Source: DASUBV01 sp036501025
GTDB lineage: Bacteria > Actinomycetota > Actinomycetes > Streptosporangiales > Streptosporangiaceae
Direction: 5' to 3'
NCBI GenBank assembly: GCA_036501025.1
Contig: DASYBB010000106.1
Coordinates: 15,564 to 79,563 of the forward strand
Length of the DNA: 64,000 bases
Positions within the stretch are counted from its first letter, which is position 1. Each line of letters begins with the position of its first letter. The position numbers were made by a program, and so were the translations under genes. The notes below the pieces were generated by a model, which ran no database searches, was not told the DNA's origin, and was given only the letters and a program-made list of their open reading frames with translations. This document shows, piece after piece, positions 49,950 to 57,224 of this stretch.

Positions 49950-51197
49950 CTACCTGAGCTGGTCGCGGCGGCGGGTCAGGTAGGCCGTCTCAGCGGTGTT
50001 GCCCGCGAGCTCGATGGCCTTGTCGTACGCCGCGCGCGACTCCTGGCTGCGGCCCATCCGGCGCAGCAGATCAGCGCGGGCCGCGTGGTAGGCGTGATAG
50101 TCGGCCAGCTTCTCCTCAACCCGGTCGACGGCCGCCAGCGCTACCTCCGGGCCGTCGAGCTCGGCGACCGCGATGGCCCGGTTGAGGGCGACGATGGGCG
50201 AGGGGTCGAGGCGGATGAGCTGGTCGTAGAGGGCGACGACCTGCGACCAGTCGGTGTCGCGCAGGTCGCGCGCGGAGGTGTGCACGGCGTTGATCGCGGC
50301 GAGGATCTGGTACCGGCCCGGCGCTATCCCGGCTGCGGCCGCGGCCAGGCGCTCGCGGACCAGCCGGTGGCCTTCGGCGATCAGCCCCGCGTCCCAGGCT
50401 CCGCGGTCCTGCTCGCCGAGGGAGACGAGCTCGCCGCTGCCCGAAACCCGGGCCGGGCGGCGGGCCTCGATGAGCAGCATCAGCGCCAGCAACCCGGCTA
50501 CCTCGCCGTCGTCCGGCATGAGGGCACGGATCAGGCGGGCGAGCCGGATCGCCTCGGCGGTCAGCTCGTGCCGGACCGGATCGGTGTCGGGGCCGGTCGC
50601 CAGGTAGCCCTCGTTGAAGACGAGGAACAGGACCGTGAGCACGGCGGACACGCGGGCCGGGAGATCCGCGGCGGACGGCACCCGATAGGGGATGCGCGCC
50701 GCCTTGATCTTGGCCTTCGCACGGGTGATCCGCTGCCCCATGGCGGCCTCCTGCACGAGGAAGCCGCGGGCGATCTCGGGCACGGTCAGGCCGCCGACCA
50801 TGCGCAGCGTCAGCGCCACCCGCGTCTCCATCGCCAGTGCCGGGTGGCAGCAGGTGAAGATCAGCCGGAGCCGGTCGTCGTCGATGGCGTCGGGAGGCCC
50901 GGCCGGGTCGTTGTCGTCGTCGTACAACAGGTGAGCCTCCCTCTGCTTGTCGTCGCGCCTGCTCTCGCGCCGGATCCGGTCGATGGCCTTGCGCCTGGCG
51001 GTCGTGGTCAGCCAGGCGCCGGGGCTCGGCGGCACGCCGTCGGCCGGCCATCGCTCCACGGCGGCCGCGAATGCCTCGGCGGCCGCCTCCTCGGCGATGT
51101 CGAGATCACCGAACCGCCTGGTCAGGGCGGCGACTATCCGCGCCCATTCCGCGCGGTGGGTCCGGGTGATCGCCGCCCGGACGTCGGCGCCGCTCAC
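49950..51197 (-). CDS. ECF42-type RNA polymerase sigma factor
   Basis: This gene encodes 415 residues from GTG 51197, overlapping the DGPF gene stop as GTGA. Region 2 reads EWARIVAALTRRFGDLDIAE and EAAAEAFAAAVERWPADGVP, then PGAWLTTTARRKAIDRIRRE. Region 4 reads VALTLRMVGGLTVPEIARGF and LVQEAAMGQRITRAKAKIKA. Beyond about residue 180 comes the long C-terminal extension of this group: VLTVLFLVFNEGYLATGPDT, RALMPDDGEVAGLLALMLLI, and TPR-like helices (LRDTDWSQVVALYDQLIRLD, YHAYHAARADLLRRMGR). ECF42 factors pair with DGPF (YCII-like) genes, and here that gene is directly upstream. Confidence 0.93.
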   Translation of the reverse strand: MSGADVRAAITRTHRAEWARIVAALTRRFGDLDIAEEAAAEAFAAAVERWPADGVPPSPGAWLTTTARRKAIDRIRRESRRDDKQREAHLLYDDDNDPAGPPDAIDDDRLRLIFTCCHPALAMETRVALTLRMVGGLTVPEIARGFLVQEAAMGQRITRAKAKIKAARIPYRVPSAADLPARVSAVLTVLFLVFNEGYLATGPDTDPVRHELTAEAIRLARLIRALMPDDGEVAGLLALMLLIEARRPARVSGSGELVSLGEQDRGAWDAGLIAEGHRLVRERLAAAAAGIAPGRYQILAAINAVHTSARDLRDTDWSQVVALYDQLIRLDPSPIVALNRAIAVAELDGPEVALAAVDRVEEKLADYHAYHAARADLLRRMGRSQESRAAYDKAIELAGNTAETAYLTRRRDQLR

Positions 51198-51517
51198 AGG
51201 AACGGCCGCACCTCCACCTTCCGGTGGCAGGCCCTCGACCCCGCGGCGGCGAGCTTCAGGGCCACGTCGAGGTCGGCCGCCTCCATGACCCAGAAGCCGA
51301 CCAGGAACTCCTTGGACTCCAGGAAGGGCCCGTCGGTGAACAGCGCCGCTCCGTCCCGGTTGTCGATGACGGTCGCCGCGCTCGGCGACGCCAGGCCCCC
51401 GGCGAAGACCCAGTGGCCGTCGGCCTGGAGCCGGTCGTTGAACACGTCGATCGCCGCCGCCTCCTCAGGGGTGGCCACGTTGGCGTTGTCGTGGATTACG
51501 GAGACCAGGTACTGCAT
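51194..51517 (-). CDS. DGPF/YCII-related protein
   Basis: This gene encodes 107 residues. The family motif T-D-G-P-F appears in AALFTDGPFLESKEFLVGFW and VMEA, after QYLVSVIHDNANVATPEEAA and GHWVFAGGLASPSAATVI. These small dimeric alpha/beta barrel proteins accompany ECF42 sigma factors and may act as sensors or targets. It is the first gene of a two-gene operon with the sigma gene. The ribosome site upstream reads GGGAGATG. Confidence 0.9.
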   Translation of the reverse strand: MQYLVSVIHDNANVATPEEAAAIDVFNDRLQADGHWVFAGGLASPSAATVIDNRDGAALFTDGPFLESKEFLVGFWVMEAADLDVALKLAAAGSRACHRKVEVRPFL

Positions 51518-51718
51518 CTCGGATCATCTCCCGTGCTTGGGGGTGCCCCTCGCGGGCGGCCGCTCACCCCTGCTACGAACGCCTGTGCCCCGATCCGACT
51601 CCGCAGCAGGGACTTCCCGGGGCGCGGAGAGCGTGGCCAGCGAGGGCGGCGCCTGCCAAGCCATGATGTCCCCTGTCGCATTTCTGCAGGTAAGAGGCTG
51701 ATGGGATCCCTGGCTGGG

Positions 51719-51791
51719 AGCCGGAGACCCGAGCCGAACGGGCGGCCTGCCGTTGACAAGACGGCTGCTCTGCCAGCTGAGCTACACCGGC
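51719..51791 (-). pseudogene. Decayed duplicate of tRNA-Thr(TGT)
   Basis: These 73 bases align end to end with the intact tRNA-Thr at 52085-52157. The anticodon TGT is kept, but base 37 is C instead of a purine, conserved A58 of the T loop is G, and the acceptor stem has a T-T mismatch at its sixth pair. The 25 bases of 5' flank (51792-51816) are also nearly identical to those of the true gene, so the copy arose by duplicating the gene with its promoter-side flank. Confidence 0.75.
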
Positions 51792-51805
51792 GCGATACTG
51801 GGTGC

Positions 51806-52036
51806 ATGGTAGCCGATGGTGATTCGCTGCCGCCCAACCCGCCTGATCGGGCGGCCGGGCGGGAGCCCCGCGGGCTCGAGATGCTGGGCGGGGAGGCTCC
51901 GGGCGGGGACGGCGCCTGCTGGGCGCACCTGGTCTGCGAGGAGTGCGGGGCGATGACCACGGAGGGGCACCGCCCGTCGTGCAGCCGGCACGCCGGGCCG
52001 ACCGGGGAGGGGGACCGGACCAGGAACCCTTCGTGA
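51806..52036 (+). CDS. Small four-cysteine protein
   Basis: This gene encodes 76 residues from ATG 51806. The first half is Pro/Gly-rich. The second half reads DGACWAHLVCEECGAMTTEG and HRPSCSRH, in which the Cys and His residues (C-x5-C-x2-C-x9-C-x2-H) could bind zinc. The start codon lies inside the flank shared with the duplicated tRNA and reads antisense to it; the matching position at the true tRNA is ATAG, not ATGG. There is no evident ribosome site, so the transcript may be leaderless or the start later. It lies between the two tRNA copies. Confidence 0.55.
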   Translation: MVADGDSLPPNPPDRAAGREPRGLEMLGGEAPGGDGACWAHLVCEECGAMTTEGHRPSCSRHAGPTGEGDRTRNPS

Positions 52037-52084
52037 GCAGCACAAGCGGCGGGGGTTCGCTGCGTCAGGCACGGTCGATCATGG

Positions 52085-52157
52085 AGCCGGTGACCCGAAT
52101 CGAACGGGCGACCTGCCGTTTACAAGACGGCTGCTCTGCCTACTGAGCTACACCGGC
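52085..52157 (-). tRNA. tRNA-Thr(TGT)
   Basis: These 73 bases fold as a complete cloverleaf. The acceptor stem GCCGGTG pairs fully with CACCGGC, the D arm is GCTC-AGTAGGCA-GAGC, and the anticodon stem GCCGT/ACGGC encloses CTTGTAA with anticodon TGT. The T arm is GCCCG-TTCGATT-CGGGT and the discriminator base is T. CCA is not encoded. It reads ACA threonine codons. Confidence 0.93.
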
Positions 52158-52246
52158 GCGAGACTGGGTGCATAGTAGCCGACCCGGGACCGCGGGCGCC
52201 TCCTGCGGATGGCCCGCAGGAGGCCGGCGAGCAGGCCGCGGCGGGC

Positions 52247-52597
52247 TCACCCGGCGGGCTGGAACGGGCGGACCTCGACCGGGGCCAGGCAGGCGGCGCT
52301 GGCCCGGGCCGCCCAGTCCAGCGCGGCGTCGCGGCCGGCGGCCTCGATGACCCAGAATCCGCCGATGTGCTCCTTGCCCTCGGCGAACGGCCCGTCGGTG
52401 GTAAGCGTGCCGCCGTCGCGGGCGATGACGACCGTCGCGGTCGAGGCCGGCTCGAGGCCCCCGGCGAACACCCAGGCCCCCGAGGCCTGAAGCTCGGCGT
52501 TGAACGCGTTGACGCCGGCGTACATCTTCTCCATGAGCTCGGCCGCCGGGGGCTCGGCACCGTCCACGCCGTGCACGCTGAGCAGGTACTGCGTCAT
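52247..52597 (-). CDS. DGPF/YCII-related protein (second)
   Basis: This gene encodes 116 residues from ATG 52597 (AAGGAGAACTCCG upstream). It reads TQYLLSVHGVDGAEPPAAEL, GAWVFAGGLEPASTATVVIA, TLTTDGPFAEGKEHIGGFWV then IEAAGRDAALDWAARAS. The DGPF motif is intact. It is a paralogue of the protein at 51194-51517 but has no sigma gene of its own, so it may be a second partner for the same ECF42 factor. Confidence 0.9.
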   Translation of the reverse strand: MTQYLLSVHGVDGAEPPAAELMEKMYAGVNAFNAELQASGAWVFAGGLEPASTATVVIARDGGTLTTDGPFAEGKEHIGGFWVIEAAGRDAALDWAARASAACLAPVEVRPFQPAG

Positions 52598-52702
52598 CGG
52601 AGTTCTCCTTCCGCCCGGCCGGCGCCGCGCCGGCCTCTCCCTGCCTACACGAACGGAAGCGCCGGGGATCGACAGCACGCCCGGAGAACCGGCGCGAGCG
52701 GG

Positions 52703-53089
52703 TCAGCCCGCGGCGGCGCCCGCCGGGTCGGGGTCGGCGCCGAGGTAGGTGCCGTGGCCCTCGACGACCAGCGGGCCGTCGAAGATCAGCACCTCGCTCA
52801 CCCGGGCGCCCTTCTGGTTGCGGTAGCCGATGACCACGGCGCTCACCCCGGCGTACACGTCCAGGACGGTGAAGTGCAGGTCGGGGATCGCGCGCAGGCC
52901 CCGCGCCCAGTAGTCCCGCAGCGCCGCCTTCCCGCGCAGCACGCCGTCGCTGCCCTCGATCAGCTGCGCGGCCACCGGCGAGGCGAACACCACGTCCTCG
53001 GCGAAGTGGCCCAGCACCCGCTCCAGGTCGTGGGCGTTCCAGGCGTCAGCCCAGCTGGCGGCGAACTTCTCGGCCGTAGCGTGATCCAT
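52703..53089 (-). CDS. SnoaL-like / NTF2-fold protein
   Basis: This gene encodes 128 residues from ATG 53089. It has the cone-shaped NTF2 fold signature FAASWADAWNAHDLERVLGH with FAEDVVFASPVAAQLIEGSD, RGKAALRDYWARGLRAIPDL and HFTVLDVYAGVSAVVIGYRN. Proteins of this type range from polyketide cyclases to limonene-epoxide hydrolase-like and non-enzymatic binders. The substrate is unknown. It lies between the DGPF gene and the amidotransferase gene on the same strand, with gaps of 105 and 51 bases. Confidence 0.87.
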   Translation of the reverse strand: MDHATAEKFAASWADAWNAHDLERVLGHFAEDVVFASPVAAQLIEGSDGVLRGKAALRDYWARGLRAIPDLHFTVLDVYAGVSAVVIGYRNQKGARVSEVLIFDGPLVVEGHGTYLGADPDPAGAAAG

Positions 53090-53140
53090 CGGCCGATCCT
53101 GCCGCATCGCGGTGGCCGGCGCCACTGTTAAACGGGCGGG

Positions 53141-53953
53141 CTAAACGGGCATCCTCACCGCGGCTAACAGCCGGGCCGGGATCGGGATGACCGACGCGAC
53201 CTGAGTGGCCTGGTCGACCGCGAGGACGTGCTGGCGGGGCAGCGGGGTCCAGCCCGCCATCGGCCAGCCCGAGCTCGCCACGACGACCGCGCCGCCCGTC
53301 TCGGTGTAGGACAGGTCGAAGTAGGCCTCGACGTCATCGGGCCGCTCGATGCCGCGCAGGCGCAGCTGCTCCCGGGGGATCCGGTCCGGGTCGTGCCAGG
53401 AGATGGCGTACAACATGCCGGGCGCGAGCAGGATCGCGTTCAGGCTGTTGGGCGAGTACCGCGCGGCGATGTCCGCGGTCGTGTCGCCGATGGCGGCGAT
53501 GATGTCCCCGTCCCGCTCGGCCAGCCGCCACATCAGGTGCAGGAAGTAGCGCTCGCTGTCGGTCGTCCCGGCCAGCTGCCGCTCCCACTCCGGCGGCAGC
53601 ATCTCGCCGAGCCGGTCCTGCGGGTGGATGGCCCCGTTGTGGGCCAGCATGTAATTGCCGGACCGGAACGGGTGCGAGTTGCAGTCCTGCACAGCCAGGC
53701 CGGGCGTGGCCCAGCGCAGGTGCAGCAGGCCCAGCGGGCCGAGCGACTGCTGGGCCAGGTCGCCGTACCGGGGCTCGGCGACGGCCGCCCCGGCCGACTT
53801 GGCCACGACCGGGTCGGCCCCGTCGTACCAGCCCATGCCCCAGCCGTCGCCGTGCAGCGCGGACAGCGCCGTGAAGTCCGCGAGCCCTTCGGTGCCCAGC
53901 AGGTCAGCCAGGGACACCGGGGCCTTCGCGCAGTAGCCGAGCAAGCGGCACAT
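53141..53953 (-). CDS. Class II glutamine amidotransferase-like protein (EgtC/YafJ type)
   Basis: This gene encodes 270 residues. The nucleophile is Cys2 (MCRLLGYCAKAPVSLADLLG), freed after Met removal. Other Ntn-hydrolase segments are ALHGDGWGMGWYDGADPVVA, LLHLRWATPGLAVQDCNSHP, FRSGNYMLAHNGAIHP and DSERYFLHLMWRLAERDGDI. The family removes gamma-glutamyl groups; EgtC does so in ergothioneine synthesis. No egtA, egtB or egtD lies nearby. With the glutamine-synthetase-like ligase at 57202 it could cleave a gamma-glutamyl amide made by that enzyme, which is an inference from context. Confidence 0.9.
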   Translation of the reverse strand: MCRLLGYCAKAPVSLADLLGTEGLADFTALSALHGDGWGMGWYDGADPVVAKSAGAAVAEPRYGDLAQQSLGPLGLLHLRWATPGLAVQDCNSHPFRSGNYMLAHNGAIHPQDRLGEMLPPEWERQLAGTTDSERYFLHLMWRLAERDGDIIAAIGDTTADIAARYSPNSLNAILLAPGMLYAISWHDPDRIPREQLRLRGIERPDDVEAYFDLSYTETGGAVVVASSGWPMAGWTPLPRQHVLAVDQATQVASVIPIPARLLAAVRMPV

Positions 53954-53998
53954 CAGCAGTCCGTCTCTTTCCCGTGAGAGTTACAGCAGGGGCAGTTA

Positions 53999-54790
53999 CT
54001 AGAGGTACTTGCCCATGCCGCCGCCGACGTCGATCGACGCGCCGGCGATGTAGCTGGCCCGGTCGCTGGCCAGGAACGCGACCAGCCCGGCCACCTCGTC
54101 GGCCCGGCCGAACCGGCCGAGCGGCACCTCGGCCTTGGCTAGCTGGCCGAAGAACTCCCCGGCCGCCATCTCCGGCGCCCGGCGGCGGTGGATGTTCTCC
54201 CACTGCGGAGTCTCCACGAAGCCGATGTTCACGCTGTTGACCAGGATGCCCTCGGCGCCCAGCTCGATCGACAGTGCCTTGGACAGGCTCAGGCAGGACG
54301 CGCGGTTGACCGACGAGGCCAGGAATGCCGGGTCGGGGTAGCGCGCGTACAGGGCGTTGATGTTGATCACCCGCGGGGCCGGGCTGCGCCGCAGCTCGGG
54401 CAGCGCCGCCCGGATGCAGCGGATCTGCGAGAACAGCTTGACCTCGATGTCCTCGTGCCAGTCGGTGTCGGTCAGCGCGGCGAACCGGCCCGGCCGGGCC
54501 CCGCCGGCGTTGTTGACCAGGACGTCGATCCCGCCCAGCGCCGCCACGGCGGCCTCGGTCATGGCGCTGACCTGGTCCGGGTCGGTCACGTCACAGGCCA
54601 CGGCCGTCACCGCGGCCGAACTGGGTCCCTCCCTGCGCAGTTCCGCCGCGGTGGCCTCGAGCTCGTCAGAGTGCCGCGCGCAGATGAACACGGCGGCGCC
54701 CTCCGCGAGCAGTTCCGCGGCGATCGCCCGGCCCAGGCCCTTGGACCCCCCGGTGACCAGCGCCCGGCGCCCGGCCAGCCCCAGTTCCAT
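53999..54790 (-). CDS. SDR-family protein with altered catalytic residues
   Basis: This gene encodes 263 residues; its ATG directly follows the stop of the cupin gene. The cofactor site is normal: RRALVTGGSKGLGRAIAAEL, VTAVACDVTDPDQVSAM and VLVNNAGGARPGRFAALTD. The active site is not. Where classical SDRs have S and Y-x3-K, this protein reads VININALYARYPDPAFLASS followed by VNRASCLSLSKALSIELGAE, giving Ser for Tyr and Arg for Lys, with Ala near the catalytic Ser. The C-terminal segment SYIAGASIDVGGGMGKYL is standard. It may bind NAD(P) without classical reduction, or use different chemistry. Confidence 0.87.
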   Translation of the reverse strand: MELGLAGRRALVTGGSKGLGRAIAAELLAEGAAVFICARHSDELEATAAELRREGPSSAAVTAVACDVTDPDQVSAMTEAAVAALGGIDVLVNNAGGARPGRFAALTDTDWHEDIEVKLFSQIRCIRAALPELRRSPAPRVININALYARYPDPAFLASSVNRASCLSLSKALSIELGAEGILVNSVNIGFVETPQWENIHRRRAPEMAAGEFFGQLAKAEVPLGRFGRADEVAGLVAFLASDRASYIAGASIDVGGGMGKYL

Positions 54791-55243
54791 CTACGCCCCG
54801 CCCGCCTCAGCCCCGTCGGCGCCCGCGGCCTCGGCCTGCGCCGCGGCCAGCTTCAGCAGGCTCTGCCGCGGCGGGGCGAACACGTCGACCTCCAGGCACT
54901 TGCCGTCGGTCGTCCACGCCCCGTGCGGCACCCACGAGGGGATGACCGCGACGTCGCCCTTGCGCATGACGCGCACGTCGCCGTCGACGTCGAAGGTCAG
55001 CTCCCCCTCCAGGACGATGACGATCTGCTCCTCCTCGTGCACGTGCTTGGGCGCTTCCGTGTTCGGCTCGAAGCTGACGAAGTTGAGCATCGCGTTGTGC
55101 CCGAGCACCGGCCGGAACCCGAGGCCGGGCAGGAACTCCGCCGCGGCCAGGTCGTCGATGTTCACGTACCGGCCGGGATGCGCCGCCACGCCCCCCGCCT
55201 CCGTCGTGAAGTGGCTGGCAGCGTCGCCGAGCGACTCGGTCAT
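54791..55243 (-). CDS. Cupin-domain protein
   Basis: This gene encodes 150 residues. Cupin motif 1 is complete (APKHVHEEEQIVIVLEGE: H-x-H, Glu and Gly in the usual spacing) and motif 2 reads GDVAVIPSWVPHGAWTTDG with the third His. It should bind one metal and may be a dioxygenase, isomerase or sensor. The C-terminal tail is Ala-rich. It sits between the aminotransferase and the SDR gene in one operon, suggesting a step in the same pathway. Confidence 0.88.
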   Translation of the reverse strand: MTESLGDAASHFTTEAGGVAAHPGRYVNIDDLAAAEFLPGLGFRPVLGHNAMLNFVSFEPNTEAPKHVHEEEQIVIVLEGELTFDVDGDVRVMRKGDVAVIPSWVPHGAWTTDGKCLEVDVFAPPRQSLLKLAAAQAEAAGADGAEAGGA

Positions 55244-55290
55244 ATTTCCTCCATGCAGAGCAGGTCAGTGCGATCCGGCCGTGAGCTGAG

Positions 55291-56517
55291 TCAGGCGGCC
55301 GGCTGGTCGAGCGCGGCGCGGGCCACCGCGGCGATCCGGCGGATGCCCTCGTCGATCAGGTCGTCGGCGACCCGGCTGTAGGACAGCCGGATCTGGCTGG
55401 TGCCGCCGTCGCCGATGTAGAACGGCCGTCCCGGCACGTAGGCGACCTTGAGGTCGCGGGCCGCCGCCGACAGCGCCACCGCGTCGACCCCGCCCGGCAG
55501 GGTGAGCCAGACGTAGAAGCCGCCGGTCGGCGTCGTCCACGACGAGCCCTCGGGCATGTGCCGGGCCAGCGCGGCCACCGTCAGCTCCGCGCGCCGGGCG
55601 TACAGCTGGCGGGAGGCTACCAGCTGACGCTCCAGGTGCCCGCTGCGCCCGTACTCCTCGAACATCCGCTGCCCGAGCGCGCCCGCGCACTGGTCGGAGT
55701 TCTGCTTGGCCACGGTGAGCCGGCTGACGACCTGGGCCGGCCCGGCCGCCCAGCCCATCCGGAAGCCCGGCGAGAAGATCTTGGAGAAGGTGCCGGCCTG
55801 CAGCACCACGTCCGGGGCCAGCGACCACAGGCTCGGCCCGGCGGCCGGCCCGAAACCGAGCTCCCGGTAGGCGACGTCCTCGCAGATCAGGAAGCCGTAC
55901 TGGCGCGCGAGGTCGACCAGCTCCTGGCGTCGCGGAGCCGACAGCGACAGGCCGGTCGGGTTCTGGAAGTCCGGGATCGTGTAGAGGATCTTGGGCCGCA
56001 GCCCGCCTGCGAGCAGGTCGGCCAGCACATCCACGCGCAGTCCCTGCTCGTCCACGGGCACGCCGCGCACGTCAGCCTCGTAGCCGCGGAACGCCATGAT
56101 CGCGCCGAGGTAGGTCGGCTCCTCGGCCACCACGACGTCGCCCGGGTCCAGGTAGCTCTTGGCCAGCAGCTCCATGCAGTCGATCCCGCCGCTGGTGATC
56201 AGCAGCTCGCCGGCCTCGGGCGCGCGGCCCTCCAGCGCGGCCAGCCGCCCCGTGACGTACTCGCGCGTGCCGGCCAGGCCCTCCGTCGCCGAGTACTGCA
56301 GCGCCACCCCGGCGTCGCGGGCGATCAGGTCGGCGGCGATCTGCGACAGCGCCCCGGCGTTGAACGTGGCCGGGTCGGGAAACCCGCCGGAGAAGGTGAT
56401 GATGTCCGTAGCCCCGGCCAGGGCGAGGATCGCGGTGATCTCACCGCCTCCGAGGGTGTGCGTGCGCCGCGCCAGGGCAGCGTCCCAGTCGCGCTCTACC
56501 AGCGGTTCTGCCGTCAT
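55291..56517 (-). CDS. PLP-dependent class I/II aminotransferase (LysN/AadAT-like)
   Basis: This gene encodes 408 residues with fold type I. Segments are IITFSGGFPDPATFNAGALS, ALQYSATEGLAGTREYVTGR, LLITSGGIDCMELLAKSYLD, VVAEEPTYLGAIMAFRGYEA, ILYTIPDFQNPTGLSLSAPR and the PLP-binding lysine in QAGTFSKIFSPGFRMGWAAG. The C-terminal Arg that holds the carboxylate is in TSQIRLSYSRV. The closest known types are 2-aminoadipate and aromatic or branched aminotransferases. It is the first gene of the minus-strand operon, read divergently from the Lrp gene, which probably controls it. Confidence 0.92.
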   Translation of the reverse strand: MTAEPLVERDWDAALARRTHTLGGGEITAILALAGATDIITFSGGFPDPATFNAGALSQIAADLIARDAGVALQYSATEGLAGTREYVTGRLAALEGRAPEAGELLITSGGIDCMELLAKSYLDPGDVVVAEEPTYLGAIMAFRGYEADVRGVPVDEQGLRVDVLADLLAGGLRPKILYTIPDFQNPTGLSLSAPRRQELVDLARQYGFLICEDVAYRELGFGPAAGPSLWSLAPDVVLQAGTFSKIFSPGFRMGWAAGPAQVVSRLTVAKQNSDQCAGALGQRMFEEYGRSGHLERQLVASRQLYARRAELTVAALARHMPEGSSWTTPTGGFYVWLTLPGGVDAVALSAAARDLKVAYVPGRPFYIGDGGTSQIRLSYSRVADDLIDEGIRRIAAVARAALDQPAA

Positions 56518-56546
56518 TCATCCGCTCCATCTCTTGACAGCGGATC

Positions 56547-56590
56547 TTACAAATGTAAAAATCCTACCAGCTCTTATTTACATTAATAAG
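56547..56590. promoter_or_regulatory. Paired palindromes between aminotransferase and Lrp genes
   Basis: TTACA-AA-TGTAA (56547-56558) is a perfect palindromic half-site pair. CTTAT-TTACATTA-ATAAG (56573-56590) is a second, with 26-base spacing from start to start. Both lie in the only strongly AT-rich stretch of the window, between divergent genes. This fits operators for the adjacent Lrp/AsnC regulator and overlapping promoters for both directions. Confidence 0.6.
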
Positions 56591-56645
56591 ATCGTGTATC
56601 CATCATATCCCACTTCACTAGGTTTGACGACGGGTTACCTGGCAA

Positions 56646-57224
56646 ATGGAAACTGCTCCCCTCGCTACGCTGACGGAGGTCGCGGCGCCGCCTGTGCCGA
56701 AGATCGAGGTGGACGACCTCGACCTGGCCCTGCTGCGCGCGCTCGCGGCCGACGCCCGGCAGTCGCAGCGGGCGCTGGCCCGGCAGATCGAGATGTCGCC
56801 GCCCGCGGTCGCCGACCGGCTGGCCCGGCTCGAGCGGGCGGGCGCGATCCGCGGCTACCGGGCCGAGATCGACTGGGAGGTCCTCGGCCTCCCGGTCGTG
56901 GTGTACCTGGCGGTCACGGCCGGGGCGGGCATGGACCTGAGCGAGATCATTCGCGCGATCCGCGTGCTGCCCGAGGCCGAGCACATGAGCGTCGTGACCG
57001 GCAGCCTGGACCTGCTGGTGCGGCTGCGGGTCCGGGATCACGCCCATCTGCGGGAGCTGCTGCTCACCAAGATCTTCCAGATCAGCGGGGTGCAGCGGAC
57101 GGAGACCTTCCTGTCGCTGGCCGACGTCGAGCCGGACAACTTCGCCGCCGCGGTGCTGGAGCAGATGAGCCAGCGCCGGGCCGGCTTAAGGGAGACTGAC
57201 CGTGGAAGGCAACACCCCTCCTAG
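56646..57224 (+). CDS. Lrp/AsnC-family transcriptional regulator
   Basis: This gene encodes 192 residues. The helix-turn-helix reads DDLDLALLRALAADARQSQR and ALARQIEMSPPAVADRLARL with ERAGAIRGYRAEIDW. The RAM/AsnC ligand domain reads VVVYLAVTAGAGMDLSEIIR, EAEHMSVVTGSLDLLVRLRV and SGVQRTETFLSLADV. Such proteins form octamers that sense amino acids or related metabolites. It probably controls both the divergent aminotransferase operon and the ligase-permease operon. Its end overlaps the GlnA-like gene by 23 bases. Confidence 0.93.
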   Translation: METAPLATLTEVAAPPVPKIEVDDLDLALLRALAADARQSQRALARQIEMSPPAVADRLARLERAGAIRGYRAEIDWEVLGLPVVVYLAVTAGAGMDLSEIIRAIRVLPEAEHMSVVTGSLDLLVRLRVRDHAHLRELLLTKIFQISGVQRTETFLSLADVEPDNFAAAVLEQMSQRRAGLRETDRGRQHPS

